Assembly: GCA_021793055.1 (NCBI GenBank)
Contig: JAJYTL010000037.1
Location: 1 to 15,651, forward strand
DNA from: Pseudomonadota bacterium
GTDB taxonomy: Bacteria > Pseudomonadota > Alphaproteobacteria > Ferrovibrionales > Ferrovibrionaceae
DNA: 15,651 nucleotides
Direction of reading: 5' to 3'
In this document: in pieces, positions 1 to 6,491 of the stretch
How the letters are laid out: each line of letters starts with the position of its first letter
Numbering within the stretch: the first letter of the stretch is position 1
Position numbers and translations under genes: made by a program
Notes under the pieces: model-generated
The model's input: only the letters and a program-made list of their open reading frames with translations
Databases searched by the model: none
What the model was told of the DNA's origin: nothing

Positions 1-8
1 CCATCCAT
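1..8 (-). CDS. Possible start of a divergent gene cut by the window edge
   Basis: Reading leftward, an AAGGAG Shine-Dalgarno-like sequence (complement of 11-16) stands just before two ATG codons (complement of 6-8 and 2-4, the second in another frame). This arrangement suggests that a gene on the minus strand begins here and runs out of the window. Only two or three codons are visible, so nothing can be said about its product. The better-spaced ATG is the one at 2-4. If real, it shares the roughly 140-bp upstream region with the amidohydrolase gene. Confidence 0.25.
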
Positions 9-145
9 GCTCCTTTCCCAGCCGCGACGGGGGCCGACGGCCTTTAGAAGGATACCGGGATGGGCGATCAAAGCAAGAGCCGCGGGGCAGCGGCTATGAT
101 ATCCTCTGTAAAATGTACGCCGATGCAGCGCCGAACGGGGGCGGC

Positions 146-1000
146 ATGCAGCCCTTTTTTGCCATTTCCGGGCCCGAGCGGCAACGCCAGGCGCTGGTCT
201 ATGCCTCGCCCCATAGCGGCCGTTTCTATCCGCCGGAGCTTCGCGCCGCGACCCGGCTGGAGCTCAAACGCCTGCGCCGCTCCGAGGACAGCTTCGTCGA
301 CGAGATTTTCGCCGCCGCACCCGAGCGCGGCGCGCCGCTGCTCAAGGCGCTGTTCGCCCGCGCCTATTGCGACCCCAATCGCGAGGCCTACGAGCTCGAC
401 CCGGCGATGTTCGCGGACCCGCTGCCCGCTTTCGTCAATACGGCCAGCCTCAAGGTTGCGGGCGGGCTCGGCACCATCGCCCGGGTCGCCGGCTGCGGCG
501 AGGAGATTTACCGCCGGAAACTCACCTTCGCCGAGGCCGAGCAACGCATCGCCGAGTGCTACCGGCCTTACCACCACGCCTTGCGCGACCTCGTCGCCTC
601 GACGCGGGAGCGCTTTGGGTTCGCAGTCGTCATCGACTGCCATTCCATGCCTTCCGCCGAGGGGCACGATCAGGGCAGGCGCCCCGATTTCGTTCTCGGC
701 GACCGATTCGGCACCGCCTGCGCCCCGGGCTTGATCGACGCCGTGCAGCGCCAGCTCGAAGCCCAGGGCTACCGCGTGGCGCGCAACTGGCCCTATGCCG
801 GCGGGTTCACCACGCAGCACTATGGGCGGCCAGAGACGGGGCTGCACGCGCTCCAGATCGAAATCAACCGCGCCCTCTACATGGATGAGGAGGCGATCGA
901 GCCCACCGCCGGCCTCGCCCGCCTCACCGCCCATATGGCCGATCTGATCGAAACCTTGGAACAGCTCGACCCAGCGCGTTTTGCGCCCGAGACGGCATAG
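146..1000 (+). CDS. N-formylglutamate amidohydrolase family protein
   Basis: The 284-residue product matches the FGase family (PF05013), Zn-dependent amidases that release formate and glutamate from N-formylglutamate. Several members act on other N-acyl or N-formyl compounds. Visible family blocks in order are SPHSG near the N-terminus, CDPNRE at about 75-80, DCHSMP in the middle, GGFTTQHYG, and QIEINRALYMDE near the C-terminus. The His, Asp and Glu of these blocks are the usual metal and substrate ligands. The length is normal for the family and no signal peptide is seen, so it is probably cytoplasmic. I chose the ATG at 146 because GGGGGCGGC precedes it; the in-frame ATG at 113 has no ribosome binding site. 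A TATGAT hexamer at 95-100 could be the -10 element. No hut genes are nearby, so a role in histidine degradation is not supported by context. Confidence 0.9.
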   Translation: MQPFFAISGPERQRQALVYASPHSGRFYPPELRAATRLELKRLRRSEDSFVDEIFAAAPERGAPLLKALFARAYCDPNREAYELDPAMFADPLPAFVNTASLKVAGGLGTIARVAGCGEEIYRRKLTFAEAEQRIAECYRPYHHALRDLVASTRERFGFAVVIDCHSMPSAEGHDQGRRPDFVLGDRFGTACAPGLIDAVQRQLEAQGYRVARNWPYAGGFTTQHYGRPETGLHALQIEINRALYMDEEAIEPTAGLARLTAHMADLIETLEQLDPARFAPETA

Positions 1001-1076
1001 GCCGCGCAGCACAGCGCCCCGCCCCGCCCATGGCGTCGACAGCCCGCCCGCGATCGCCGCTGCCGCTTAAACAGGC

Positions 1077-1110
1077 AAAAAAAGGGGCTGCCTTCTTGCG
1101 AAGGCAGCCC
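1077..1110 (-). terminator. Intrinsic terminator of the MmgR-like sRNA
   Basis: A perfect 11-bp stem (1085-1095 with 1100-1110) and a 4-base loop are followed, on the minus strand, by C and then seven T residues (1083-1077). In the plus direction no T-run follows the stem, so it should not efficiently stop the amidohydrolase transcript. It may also stop read-through from the NRAMP operon, whose last gene ends at 1567 on the same strand. Confidence 0.85.
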
Positions 1111-1142
1111 AAGTCTAGGGAGGAAACGCCCAGGAAGGGCAT
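1077..1142 (-). ncRNA. mmgR: alpha-r8 / suhB (MmgR-like) trans-acting small RNA
   Basis: Read on the minus strand, the segment has the architecture of the alphaproteobacterial alpha-r8 sRNA family (Rfam RF00519, suhB), whose Sinorhizobium member MmgR limits polyhydroxybutyrate granule accumulation. A 5' hairpin (GCCC-UUCCU-GGGC, 1140-1128, extendable by an A-U and a U-G pair) is followed by an unpaired stretch. That stretch holds the family's conserved UUUCCUCCCU core (1126-1117), complementary to Shine-Dalgarno sequences. A perfect 11-bp terminator stem and seven U residues close it. The predicted length is about 66 nt, near the roughly 77 nt I recall for MmgR. A candidate promoter is TTGCAG (1176-1171), 17 bp, AACGTT (1153-1148), giving a start at about 1141-1142. 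The family assignment rests on my memory of the core motif and fold; a covariance search would settle it. Confidence 0.75.
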
Positions 1143-1566
1143 GCAGCAACGTTCGCGAATGCGTCGGTTACTGCAATGCACAATGTAAAGGGTCCGGCGA
1201 GTTTTGCCAAGAGGCTTTGAAATCTTTTTCATGTTTTTTGATTTCGTTGCAAATTTGCCACCTATGCCACAGTCGGACACAACACTAGATGATGCAGTGC
1301 AACAAAACACACTAAAATCAAGGGGATATCGACGCCTTGTAAAAGCCGATCTCGGCGCAACTTTAAGACGCGGCGGGTCGTGGCGGTAGTGAAGAACGGT
1401 TTGGAACGGCTTTCGAGCTGCCGCCACCCCGCCGACGGCTCTGCCCGGACCGGCGCACCCAGGCCGCCGGATTCGGCCGCCTGCCCGCATCGATCGCCGA
1501 ATCGGCGCCTCTGGGACGCCGGACGGGCCGGCTGAGACGCGCCGCGCTGCAGCCGGAGGCGGGATG
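1143..1566. other. Intergenic region upstream of the sRNA, TGCA-motif cluster
   Basis: This 424-bp gap holds no convincing gene. Its part from about 1200 to 1330 is distinctly richer in A/T than the rest of the window. It carries several TGCA-centred words: CTGCAATGCACAA (1171-1183), GTTGCAAATTTGCC (1246-1259) and TGCAGTGCAACA (1293-1304). Words of this kind resemble operators of PhaR/AniA, the PHB-responsive regulator. The first overlaps the proposed -35 of the sRNA, which would suit repression. From 1390 to 1566 the sequence is GC-rich and I see nothing recognisable, including no T-tailed terminator for the gene ending at 1567. Confidence 0.45.
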
Positions 1567-1761
1567 CTAATGGACGCCGCGGATGAAGCTCACTGCGACC
1601 GCAACCAGCATGACCGCGATGTAGACCTGGAGGCCCCAGAACGCCACCCGATACCAGCCGGCCGGTTTCTGCCGCGCGATCGGCGGCAAGGGGCGGTCCC
1701 AGCCTTCCTCGTGCAGGAGGCGCTCGATCGCCGTGTCGTCATAGGCGTCAAAATCGCGCAT
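1567..1761 (-). CDS. Small single-span membrane protein, downstream of NRAMP transporter
   Basis: The 64-residue product has a charged, probably cytoplasmic N-terminal half (about residues 1-38, acidic at first, then Arg/Lys) and one hydrophobic segment at about 39-59, with a basic end (RGVH). The ATG at 1761 has GAGGT about six bases upstream. The gene begins 23 bp after the transporter's stop codon on the same strand, so the two are almost certainly co-transcribed. I do not recognise a named family. By position it may be an accessory or regulatory subunit of the transporter, as small one-helix proteins often are, but that is inference from context only. Confidence 0.7.
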   Translation of the reverse strand: MRDFDAYDDTAIERLLHEEGWDRPLPPIARQKPAGWYRVAFWGLQVYIAVMLVAVAVSFIRGVH

Positions 1762-1784
1762 GGGTGACCTCGCCGAAGCCGCCG

Positions 1785-3164
1785 TTACAAGAGGTGCGGG
1801 AAAAGCGTCGCGACCCCGAACATGGCGTTGCAAAGGATCAGGAACGCCATGATGCCGAGGGCCAGCGCATTGCGGCCCGCCGAGTTCACGTGCTCGCCCA
1901 TCAGCTCGCGATCGTTCAGGAGCATGAGCAGGAACAGCATCGCCGCCGGCATGAAGATGGTGGCGACGACCTGGACCAAGAGATTCAAAAACCCGAGCGG
2001 CACGCCGGGCAGAAGCACCACCACGCCCGCCAGCACCGTGCCAAGGATGCCAGGCAGATAGAAGCCGAGCGCCTTGCGCGGATCCTCGTTCAACGAGCGC
2101 GGCAGATCGAAGGCCTCGCCGATCGCCCAGCAGGTCGAGGTGGTGATGACGATGGCCGCGATCAGGCCGGCTTCCATGAGGCCGAGCGCGAAGAACGTGG
2201 TCGCGGTGTCGCCGACCGAGGCATGGATCGAGGCTAGGATCTGCTCGATCTGGAAATTCTGCGCCCCCGGCAGACCGTGCATGGTCTGGCCGGCGATGAT
2301 GATGATCGCCCAGGCGACCAGAACCATGGCCGTGACGCCGAGCGCAAGATCGCGCCGCCCGGCCGGAATGTCCTGCGGCAAGAGGCCCTTGTCGACGACA
2401 CTCGATTGCTGGAAGAACAGCTGCCAGGGCGCGATGGTGGTGCCGATATTGGCCGAGACCAGCACCAGGAACGAGGCCGAGAGCATGCCGCCCGAGACGT
2501 GCCAGGTGCCGAAGGCGCGGCCGACGGCCGCCCATTCCGGGTGCGAGAGGAAGGCGATCGGCAAGAAAACCATGTTCAGGACGGCGATGAAGAGCGCGAT
2601 CCGCTCCCAGGTCCAATAGCGCAGAAAGACCAGGATGAAGGCGACGAAGGCGACCGCGGCCGGCACCGTGAAAAAGGGCGAAAGGCCGAACACCGCGCCG
2701 GCGACCCGGATACCGATGAACTCGGTCATCAGGGTGAGTACATTGGCGGCCACGAGGTCGATCAGGGAAAACGCTCCCCAGAAAGTGCCGTAGCGCTTCC
2801 AAATCAGCTCGCCGTGGCCACGGCGGGTCACCGCGCCCAAGCGGATGGTCATTTCCTGCACCACGTAGGCCATGACCCCGAGCAGGAGGGTGAGCGGCAA
2901 AAAGACGCCGATGCCATAGGTGGCGCCGGTCTGCGCATAGGTGATGACGCCGCCGGCATCGTTGTCGCCGAGCATGACGAGAATGCCGGGACCGACCAGG
3001 GCCAAGGTCAGAAGGAGCCGCGTCGAGAGCGTGCGCGGCCGGCGACGCAGTTCGGCGACATGCAGGCGATCGCGCAAGCGCTCGCGCAGCGAGGCCGGCA
3101 AATCCGCGAACTTGCTCTCCCGCCCGGAAAGGGCGGCGACCTTATCCTGCGTCTGAACCGCCAT
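1785..3164 (-). CDS. NRAMP-superfamily divalent metal transporter, NRMT-like
   Basis: The 459-residue protein has a soluble N-terminus of about 45 residues and then roughly eleven hydrophobic segments of the NRAMP (SLC11) fold, which couples metal entry to protons in classical members. The TM1 unwound motif, canonically DPGN, reads DAGG at 69-72 after GPGILVMLGDN. The TM6 motif, canonically MPH, reads APW at 245-247 inside GTTIAPWQLFFQQS. The loss of the TM6 methionine and the TM1 asparagine is a feature I associate with the Nramp-related magnesium transporter (NRMT) branch rather than Mn/Fe-selective MntH. The cargo may therefore be Mg2+ or a broader range. I chose the ATG at 3164 because GGTGGAGGTG precedes it; a frame extension to 3239 has no such site. 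It is first in a two-gene operon with the small membrane protein, and its leader contains two hairpins. Confidence 0.88.
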   Translation of the reverse strand: MAVQTQDKVAALSGRESKFADLPASLRERLRDRLHVAELRRRPRTLSTRLLLTLALVGPGILVMLGDNDAGGVITYAQTGATYGIGVFLPLTLLLGVMAYVVQEMTIRLGAVTRRGHGELIWKRYGTFWGAFSLIDLVAANVLTLMTEFIGIRVAGAVFGLSPFFTVPAAVAFVAFILVFLRYWTWERIALFIAVLNMVFLPIAFLSHPEWAAVGRAFGTWHVSGGMLSASFLVLVSANIGTTIAPWQLFFQQSSVVDKGLLPQDIPAGRRDLALGVTAMVLVAWAIIIIAGQTMHGLPGAQNFQIEQILASIHASVGDTATTFFALGLMEAGLIAAIVITTSTCWAIGEAFDLPRSLNEDPRKALGFYLPGILGTVLAGVVVLLPGVPLGFLNLLVQVVATIFMPAAMLFLLMLLNDRELMGEHVNSAGRNALALGIMAFLILCNAMFGVATLFPHLL

Positions 3165-3299
3165 GACACCTCCACCAAACCGGCGCCGCGGCGCAAACCG
3201 CAGGCGTCGGGACCGAACGACGGACGCGCCGATGGGCAAACCGCGAGCGTGACGCCGACCTGCTCCGTGGCTCCGTCGTAATCCTGTTCTGGCGGAAAC

Positions 3300-3348
3300 G
3301 GCCGAAATCCGGCCTGGGTCCGCCGCCTCGCCCTCGGGCTGGCGGCGG
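3300..3348 (-). promoter_or_regulatory. Paired hairpins in the NRAMP transporter leader
   Basis: On the minus strand an 8-bp stem CCGCCGCC/GGCGGCGG (3348-3341 with 3327-3320) encloses a further CCC-GA-GGG stem. It is followed by a second hairpin, GGCCG-GATTT-CGGCC (3314-3300). They lie 136-184 bases before the transporter's ATG. Nothing matches the M-box or yybP-ykoY consensus that I can recall, so this is only a structured leader of unknown role. GC-rich sequence forms such stems easily. Confidence 0.3.
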
Positions 3349-3494
3349 CCTAAATAACAAGCGCGCGACCGGCCCTCAGGCGGATCCTATGTAACTACAG
3401 TCGCTGTCCATTTAGAGTTGATGGCCTCTTGCGCTAGGCATTGCCAACATCGCCTTGTAACCCGGTCTTTAGGGCCGGTCAACCGCCGAATGGC

Positions 3495-3519
3495 GGCGTC
3501 GACGCCAGGCGTCGACGCC
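3495..3519. repeat. Tandem 12-bp palindromes
   Basis: The self-complementary 12-mer GGCGTCGACGCC occurs twice (3495-3506 and 3508-3519), separated by a single A. It can form two small hairpins or one long cruciform-like stem. It lies 19 bases past the QmcA stop codon, so it could stabilise or end that transcript, although no T-run follows on the minus strand. A protein-binding site or a REP-type element is also possible. Confidence 0.6.
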
Positions 3520-3537
3520 AAGCGCCCGGAGATGCGC

Positions 3538-4491
3538 CTAAGGCCGTTCGGCAGGCGCCGCGACGGCGTCACCCGTCGCCCCCTGTACGATCCGCATCGC
3601 GGCCGCGACCATGCCCGCCATGTCGGCAAAATTGCCGGGCACGATCAGCGTATTGCCCTGTTTCGCGAGCTGTCCGAAGGCGCCGACATACTGCTCGGCG
3701 ACGCGCAGGTTCACGGCCTCGAGCCCGCCGCGCTCGCGGATCGCCGTCGCCACGCGGGTAATCGCCTCGGCCGTCGCCTCGGCCATCAGCGTGATCGCCC
3801 GCGCATCTCCCTGGGCGCGGTTGATGGCCGCCTGCTGTGCGCCTTCCGATTGGCGGATCGCGGCCTCCTTCTCGCCCTCCGCGACGTTGATTTTGGTCTG
3901 CCGCTGGCCCTCCGAGGTCGCGATCACCGCCCGCTTCTCGCGTTCGGCGGTGATCTGCTTCTGCATCGCATTCAATACCGTCTCGGGCGGCGTGATGTCG
4001 CGGATTTCGTAACGCAGGACCTTGACGCCCCAGCTCAAGCTCGCCGCGTCGAGCGCCTGGATCACCGCATGGTTGATCTCTGTGCGCTCCTCAAGAAGCC
4101 GGTCGAGCTCGCGCTTGCCGACTTCGGAGCGGAGCGAGGTCTGCGCCAGTTGAACGATCGCCATCTCGTAATTGGTCGCGCCGTAGGAGGCGAGTTTCGG
4201 ATCGGTCACCTGGTAATAGAGATTGCCGTCGATCTCGACCTGGGTGTTGTCCTTGGTGATGCAGACCTGCGGCTGCATGTTGAAGGGCACTTCCTTCAGG
4301 ACATGCTTGTAGGCGACGCGGTCGATCAGCGGAATGATGAGGTTGAGACCGGGATTGAGCACGGCGTAGAAGCGGCCGAGCCGCTCGACAACCCAGGCCG
4401 ACTGCTGCGGCACCACCCGGATGCCGCGGCCGAGCACGACGACGACGATGACGACGATGGCGGCCAGAATCGGCAGGCCCATGGCGTTCAT
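3538..4491 (-). CDS. qmcA: SPFH/stomatin-family protein QmcA (paraslipin)
   Basis: The 317-residue protein has an N-terminal membrane anchor (about 5-20), then an SPFH/band-7 domain (about 22-180, including RVVPQQSAWVVERLGR and GLNLIIPLIDRV). A long Ala/Glu/Gln-rich coiled coil follows (about 182-245), and then a conserved tail with EAVNLRVAEQYVGAF and NTLIVPGN. This is the layout of QmcA/paraslipin, which forms large oligomeric cages in the inner membrane and is linked to FtsH and membrane quality control. GGAGG, lying in the last codons of the upstream NfeD gene, precedes the ATG at 4491, and only 3 bp separate the two genes, so they are translated together. A second in-frame ATG three codons in is possible. 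Length and motifs are normal. Confidence 0.93.
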   Translation of the reverse strand: MNAMGLPILAAIVVIVVVVLGRGIRVVPQQSAWVVERLGRFYAVLNPGLNLIIPLIDRVAYKHVLKEVPFNMQPQVCITKDNTQVEIDGNLYYQVTDPKLASYGATNYEMAIVQLAQTSLRSEVGKRELDRLLEERTEINHAVIQALDAASLSWGVKVLRYEIRDITPPETVLNAMQKQITAEREKRAVIATSEGQRQTKINVAEGEKEAAIRQSEGAQQAAINRAQGDARAITLMAEATAEAITRVATAIRERGGLEAVNLRVAEQYVGAFGQLAKQGNTLIVPGNFADMAGMVAAAMRIVQGATGDAVAAPAERP

Positions 4492-4494
4492 GGC

Positions 4495-4914
4495 TTATTT
4501 CCTCCGCTTGAGAAGCAGGACGTTGGCCTCGGTGCCGGTGACGGTGAGCCACTCGCCGGGCGCCGGCGCGGTGCCGGAAACCACCCGCGCGTCCCATTCG
4601 GTACCGCGGTGCTGCACCCGGCAACGGCCGTCGGGCTCGGCCCGCACGACCTGCACCAGTGCGCCGATGTCGAGCGATTCGTTGCCCCCCCGTCGCGCGT
4701 TGCGGCGCAGGTTATAAACGATGAAAAAGCCGCCAAGACAGACGACGCCGAAAATGACGATCTGCGGCAAGGGCCCGAGCGCGGGAACGAACTCAAGCGC
4801 CGCCGCCACCGCCCCGGCGGCGAGTCCGAGCACGAGAAGATAGAGCGTGCCGGTGAAAATCTCGGCGACGATAAGCCCGCCGGCAAGCGCCGCCCAGAGC
4901 ACCGTTTGGGACAT
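4495..4914 (-). CDS. NfeD-like membrane protein (short form)
   Basis: The 139-residue product has hydrophobic segments at about 5-42 and 48-68, followed by a soluble C-terminal beta-rich domain (about 78-139). The latter fits the OB-fold of short NfeD proteins (YbbK type), which lack the ClpP-like protease domain of long NfeD. Short NfeD genes are characteristically placed beside an SPFH gene and their products are thought to bind the SPFH cage, exactly as here, with QmcA 3 bp downstream. I chose the ATG at 4914, giving MSQTVL; an extension to 4947 adds an unconvincing charged tail. Neither start has a strong Shine-Dalgarno sequence. Confidence 0.88.
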   Translation of the reverse strand: MSQTVLWAALAGGLIVAEIFTGTLYLLVLGLAAGAVAAALEFVPALGPLPQIVIFGVVCLGGFFIVYNLRRNARRGGNESLDIGALVQVVRAEPDGRCRVQHRGTEWDARVVSGTAPAPGEWLTVTGTEANVLLLKRRK

Positions 4915-4989
4915 GGCCGTCGCACCCCTCTCGTTTCGCCACGGCACCGCGTCGCCGCCGCCTCGCGCGATCGCGCCGGCGCCGGCCGC

Positions 4990-6342
4990 CTAGCGGCGCG
5001 GCGGGCCGACGATCGCTTGGTAGACCGCGTGGCGCAGAAGATAGCGGTAATGGAGGCGATCCGCCGAGGCCTGCATCATCTTGATGGCGACCAGCTCCTC
5101 GGCCGGATCGATCCAGAAATAGGTTCCGGTGACGCCGCTCCAGAAATAGTCGCCGACCGATCCCGGCAATGGGTTGCGCCCCTGGTGGGTGCGCACCGCG
5201 AAACCGAGACCGAAGCCGTAACCGAGATCCCGCATCGGCGCGAGCGCGCCGAACTGCGTCCGGGTGCCCGAACCGTAATGGATATGCGCCGGCAGGTGAT
5301 CGGCGCTCATCAGCGCGACCGACGTGGGCGAAAGCAGGCGCCGGCCGCCGAAGACGCCGCCCGCCCGCATCATTTCCGCAAAGCGCAGATAATCGGCGGC
5401 GGTCGAGAACGTGCCGCCACCGCCCGAGATCCAGTTCGGCCGCTTGGTCGCGTCGGCGGCGCCGAAGGGCGGCCGCTTGCCGGTCGCAGGATCGATCTGC
5501 GGCAGGGCGTGGCGGCGCGCATCGCGATGGAAGAAGCCCGTATCCTCCATGCCGAGCGGCTTCAGGATACGCTCGGCCAAGACGCTATCGAGCTCCTGGC
5601 CGGCGACCGCCTCAACCACCGCGCCGAGAACGTCGGTCGACATGCTGTATTCCCAGGTGCTGCCCGGCTGATAGCGCAGCGGCACCTGCGCGAGCTTCGC
5701 AACCAGATCGGCATTGGTCTGGCCGAAGTCCACGCAGTTCTGATTCAGATAGGCCTTGTGCACGAGCGAATCGCCGAAATGCCCGTAGGTGAGGCCCGAG
5801 GTATGGCGCATGAGGTCCTGCACCGTCATCTCGCGCGCCGCCGCCTCGAGGCTCAGCATCGGCTTGCCGCCCGCGCCGATGCGCTCGACCCCGACCTTGA
5901 GATCCTTAAGCTTCGGCAGGTAGCGCGACACCGGATAGCCGAGCTGAAGCTTGCCTTCCTCGGCCAGCATCATCGCCGCCGCCGTGACCATCGGCTTGGT
6001 CATCGAGGCGATGCGAAAGACGCAATCCGCCGCCATCGGCGCCTTGGCCTCGCGGTCGCGAAATCCGAGCGCCTCGTGATAGACCACCTTGCCGGCGCGC
6101 GCGATCAGGATGACCAAGCCCGGGATCGCGCCCCTGTCGATCTCGGCCTGAAAGGTGGTGGTGATCCGGGCCAGCCGTTCGGCCGAGAAGCCGAGCGCCG
6201 CCGGGTCCTTCGCCCAGGGCAGCCCCAGATCCTTGCCCACGGCGGCGCCCTTGGCCGCCGCCTTCACCGTCTTCGCCTTGGCGACAGGCTTGTGCCCGGC
6301 TGCCTTCCCTGCCGCTTTCGCGGCCGCTTTCCTCGGCGTCAT
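4990..6342 (-). CDS. Serine hydrolase, class C beta-lactamase fold (EstB/PBP-like)
   Basis: The 450-residue protein carries the beta-lactamase/transpeptidase fold (PF00144). The SxxK nucleophile motif is SMTK at 113-116, the second motif is Y232-S-M in EYSMSTDVLG, and a KTG-like strand is GVTGTYFWID at 403-412. HTSGLTYG at 180-187 is another family landmark. Members are esterases, D-amino peptidases or lactamase-like enzymes, and the substrate cannot be named. The first 35 or so residues are a Lys/Ala-rich tail rather than a signal peptide, which is unusual and points to a cytoplasmic enzyme. The ATG at 6342 follows AGGGGGTGG; a GTG at codon 35 would remove the tail but has a weaker site. It lies 75 bp ahead of the NfeD-QmcA pair on the same strand and may be co-transcribed. 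Confidence 0.88.
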   Translation of the reverse strand: MTPRKAAAKAAGKAAGHKPVAKAKTVKAAAKGAAVGKDLGLPWAKDPAALGFSAERLARITTTFQAEIDRGAIPGLVILIARAGKVVYHEALGFRDREAKAPMAADCVFRIASMTKPMVTAAAMMLAEEGKLQLGYPVSRYLPKLKDLKVGVERIGAGGKPMLSLEAAAREMTVQDLMRHTSGLTYGHFGDSLVHKAYLNQNCVDFGQTNADLVAKLAQVPLRYQPGSTWEYSMSTDVLGAVVEAVAGQELDSVLAERILKPLGMEDTGFFHRDARRHALPQIDPATGKRPPFGAADATKRPNWISGGGGTFSTAADYLRFAEMMRAGGVFGGRRLLSPTSVALMSADHLPAHIHYGSGTRTQFGALAPMRDLGYGFGLGFAVRTHQGRNPLPGSVGDYFWSGVTGTYFWIDPAEELVAIKMMQASADRLHYRYLLRHAVYQAIVGPPRR

Positions 6343-6491
6343 GCCACCCCCTGTGACGAGCCCCCGTCCGCCTCGGAGAGCGATCCCCGAACGCAATCCC
6401 GCGGGACTTGCTTCGCGATTTGCCCGCGAGCTTAACAGGAGTTTCGATCCGCCGCCAAGCGAGCCGCCGAAGCCGGGCCGGCGCGGCGCGG

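Larger units (their letters stand above)
3165..3537. other. Intergenic region: transporter leader and QmcA 3' flank
   Basis: This 373-bp gap separates the NRAMP start from the QmcA stop, both on the minus strand. The left part (3165 to about 3365) is the probable transporter leader with two hairpins. The middle (3366-3470) has an A/T-richer patch, and a TTGTTATTTA sequence (complement of about 3352-3361) could contain a -10 element, but no good -35 is evident. The right part holds two tandem palindromes and a small CCGCC/GGCGG hairpin just after the QmcA stop. No gene or tRNA is visible. Confidence 0.4.

Noticed and set aside
1141..1188. A 15-codon plus-strand ORF with GGAGG about 15 bases before its ATG
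   Set aside because: The GGAGG is the complement of the conserved CCUCC core of the minus-strand sRNA, so the apparent ribosome binding site is explained by the RNA gene.
1238..1256. A sigma54-like GG-N10-GC arrangement on the minus strand
   Set aside because: The -24 element matches poorly, and it would start transcription about 85 bases upstream of the apparent 5' end of the sRNA.
1204..1389. A 61-codon frame with a Phe-rich start in the A/T-rich region upstream of the sRNA
   Set aside because: There is no ribosome binding site, the composition follows the local A/T-rich DNA, and the region is better explained as regulatory.
3418..6435. A 1005-codon open frame on the plus strand, antisense to QmcA, NfeD and the serine hydrolase
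   Set aside because: It covers three well-supported genes on the other strand and an intergenic gap, has Arg/His/Asp-rich low-complexity composition and no recognisable domain. Long antisense frames are common at this GC content.
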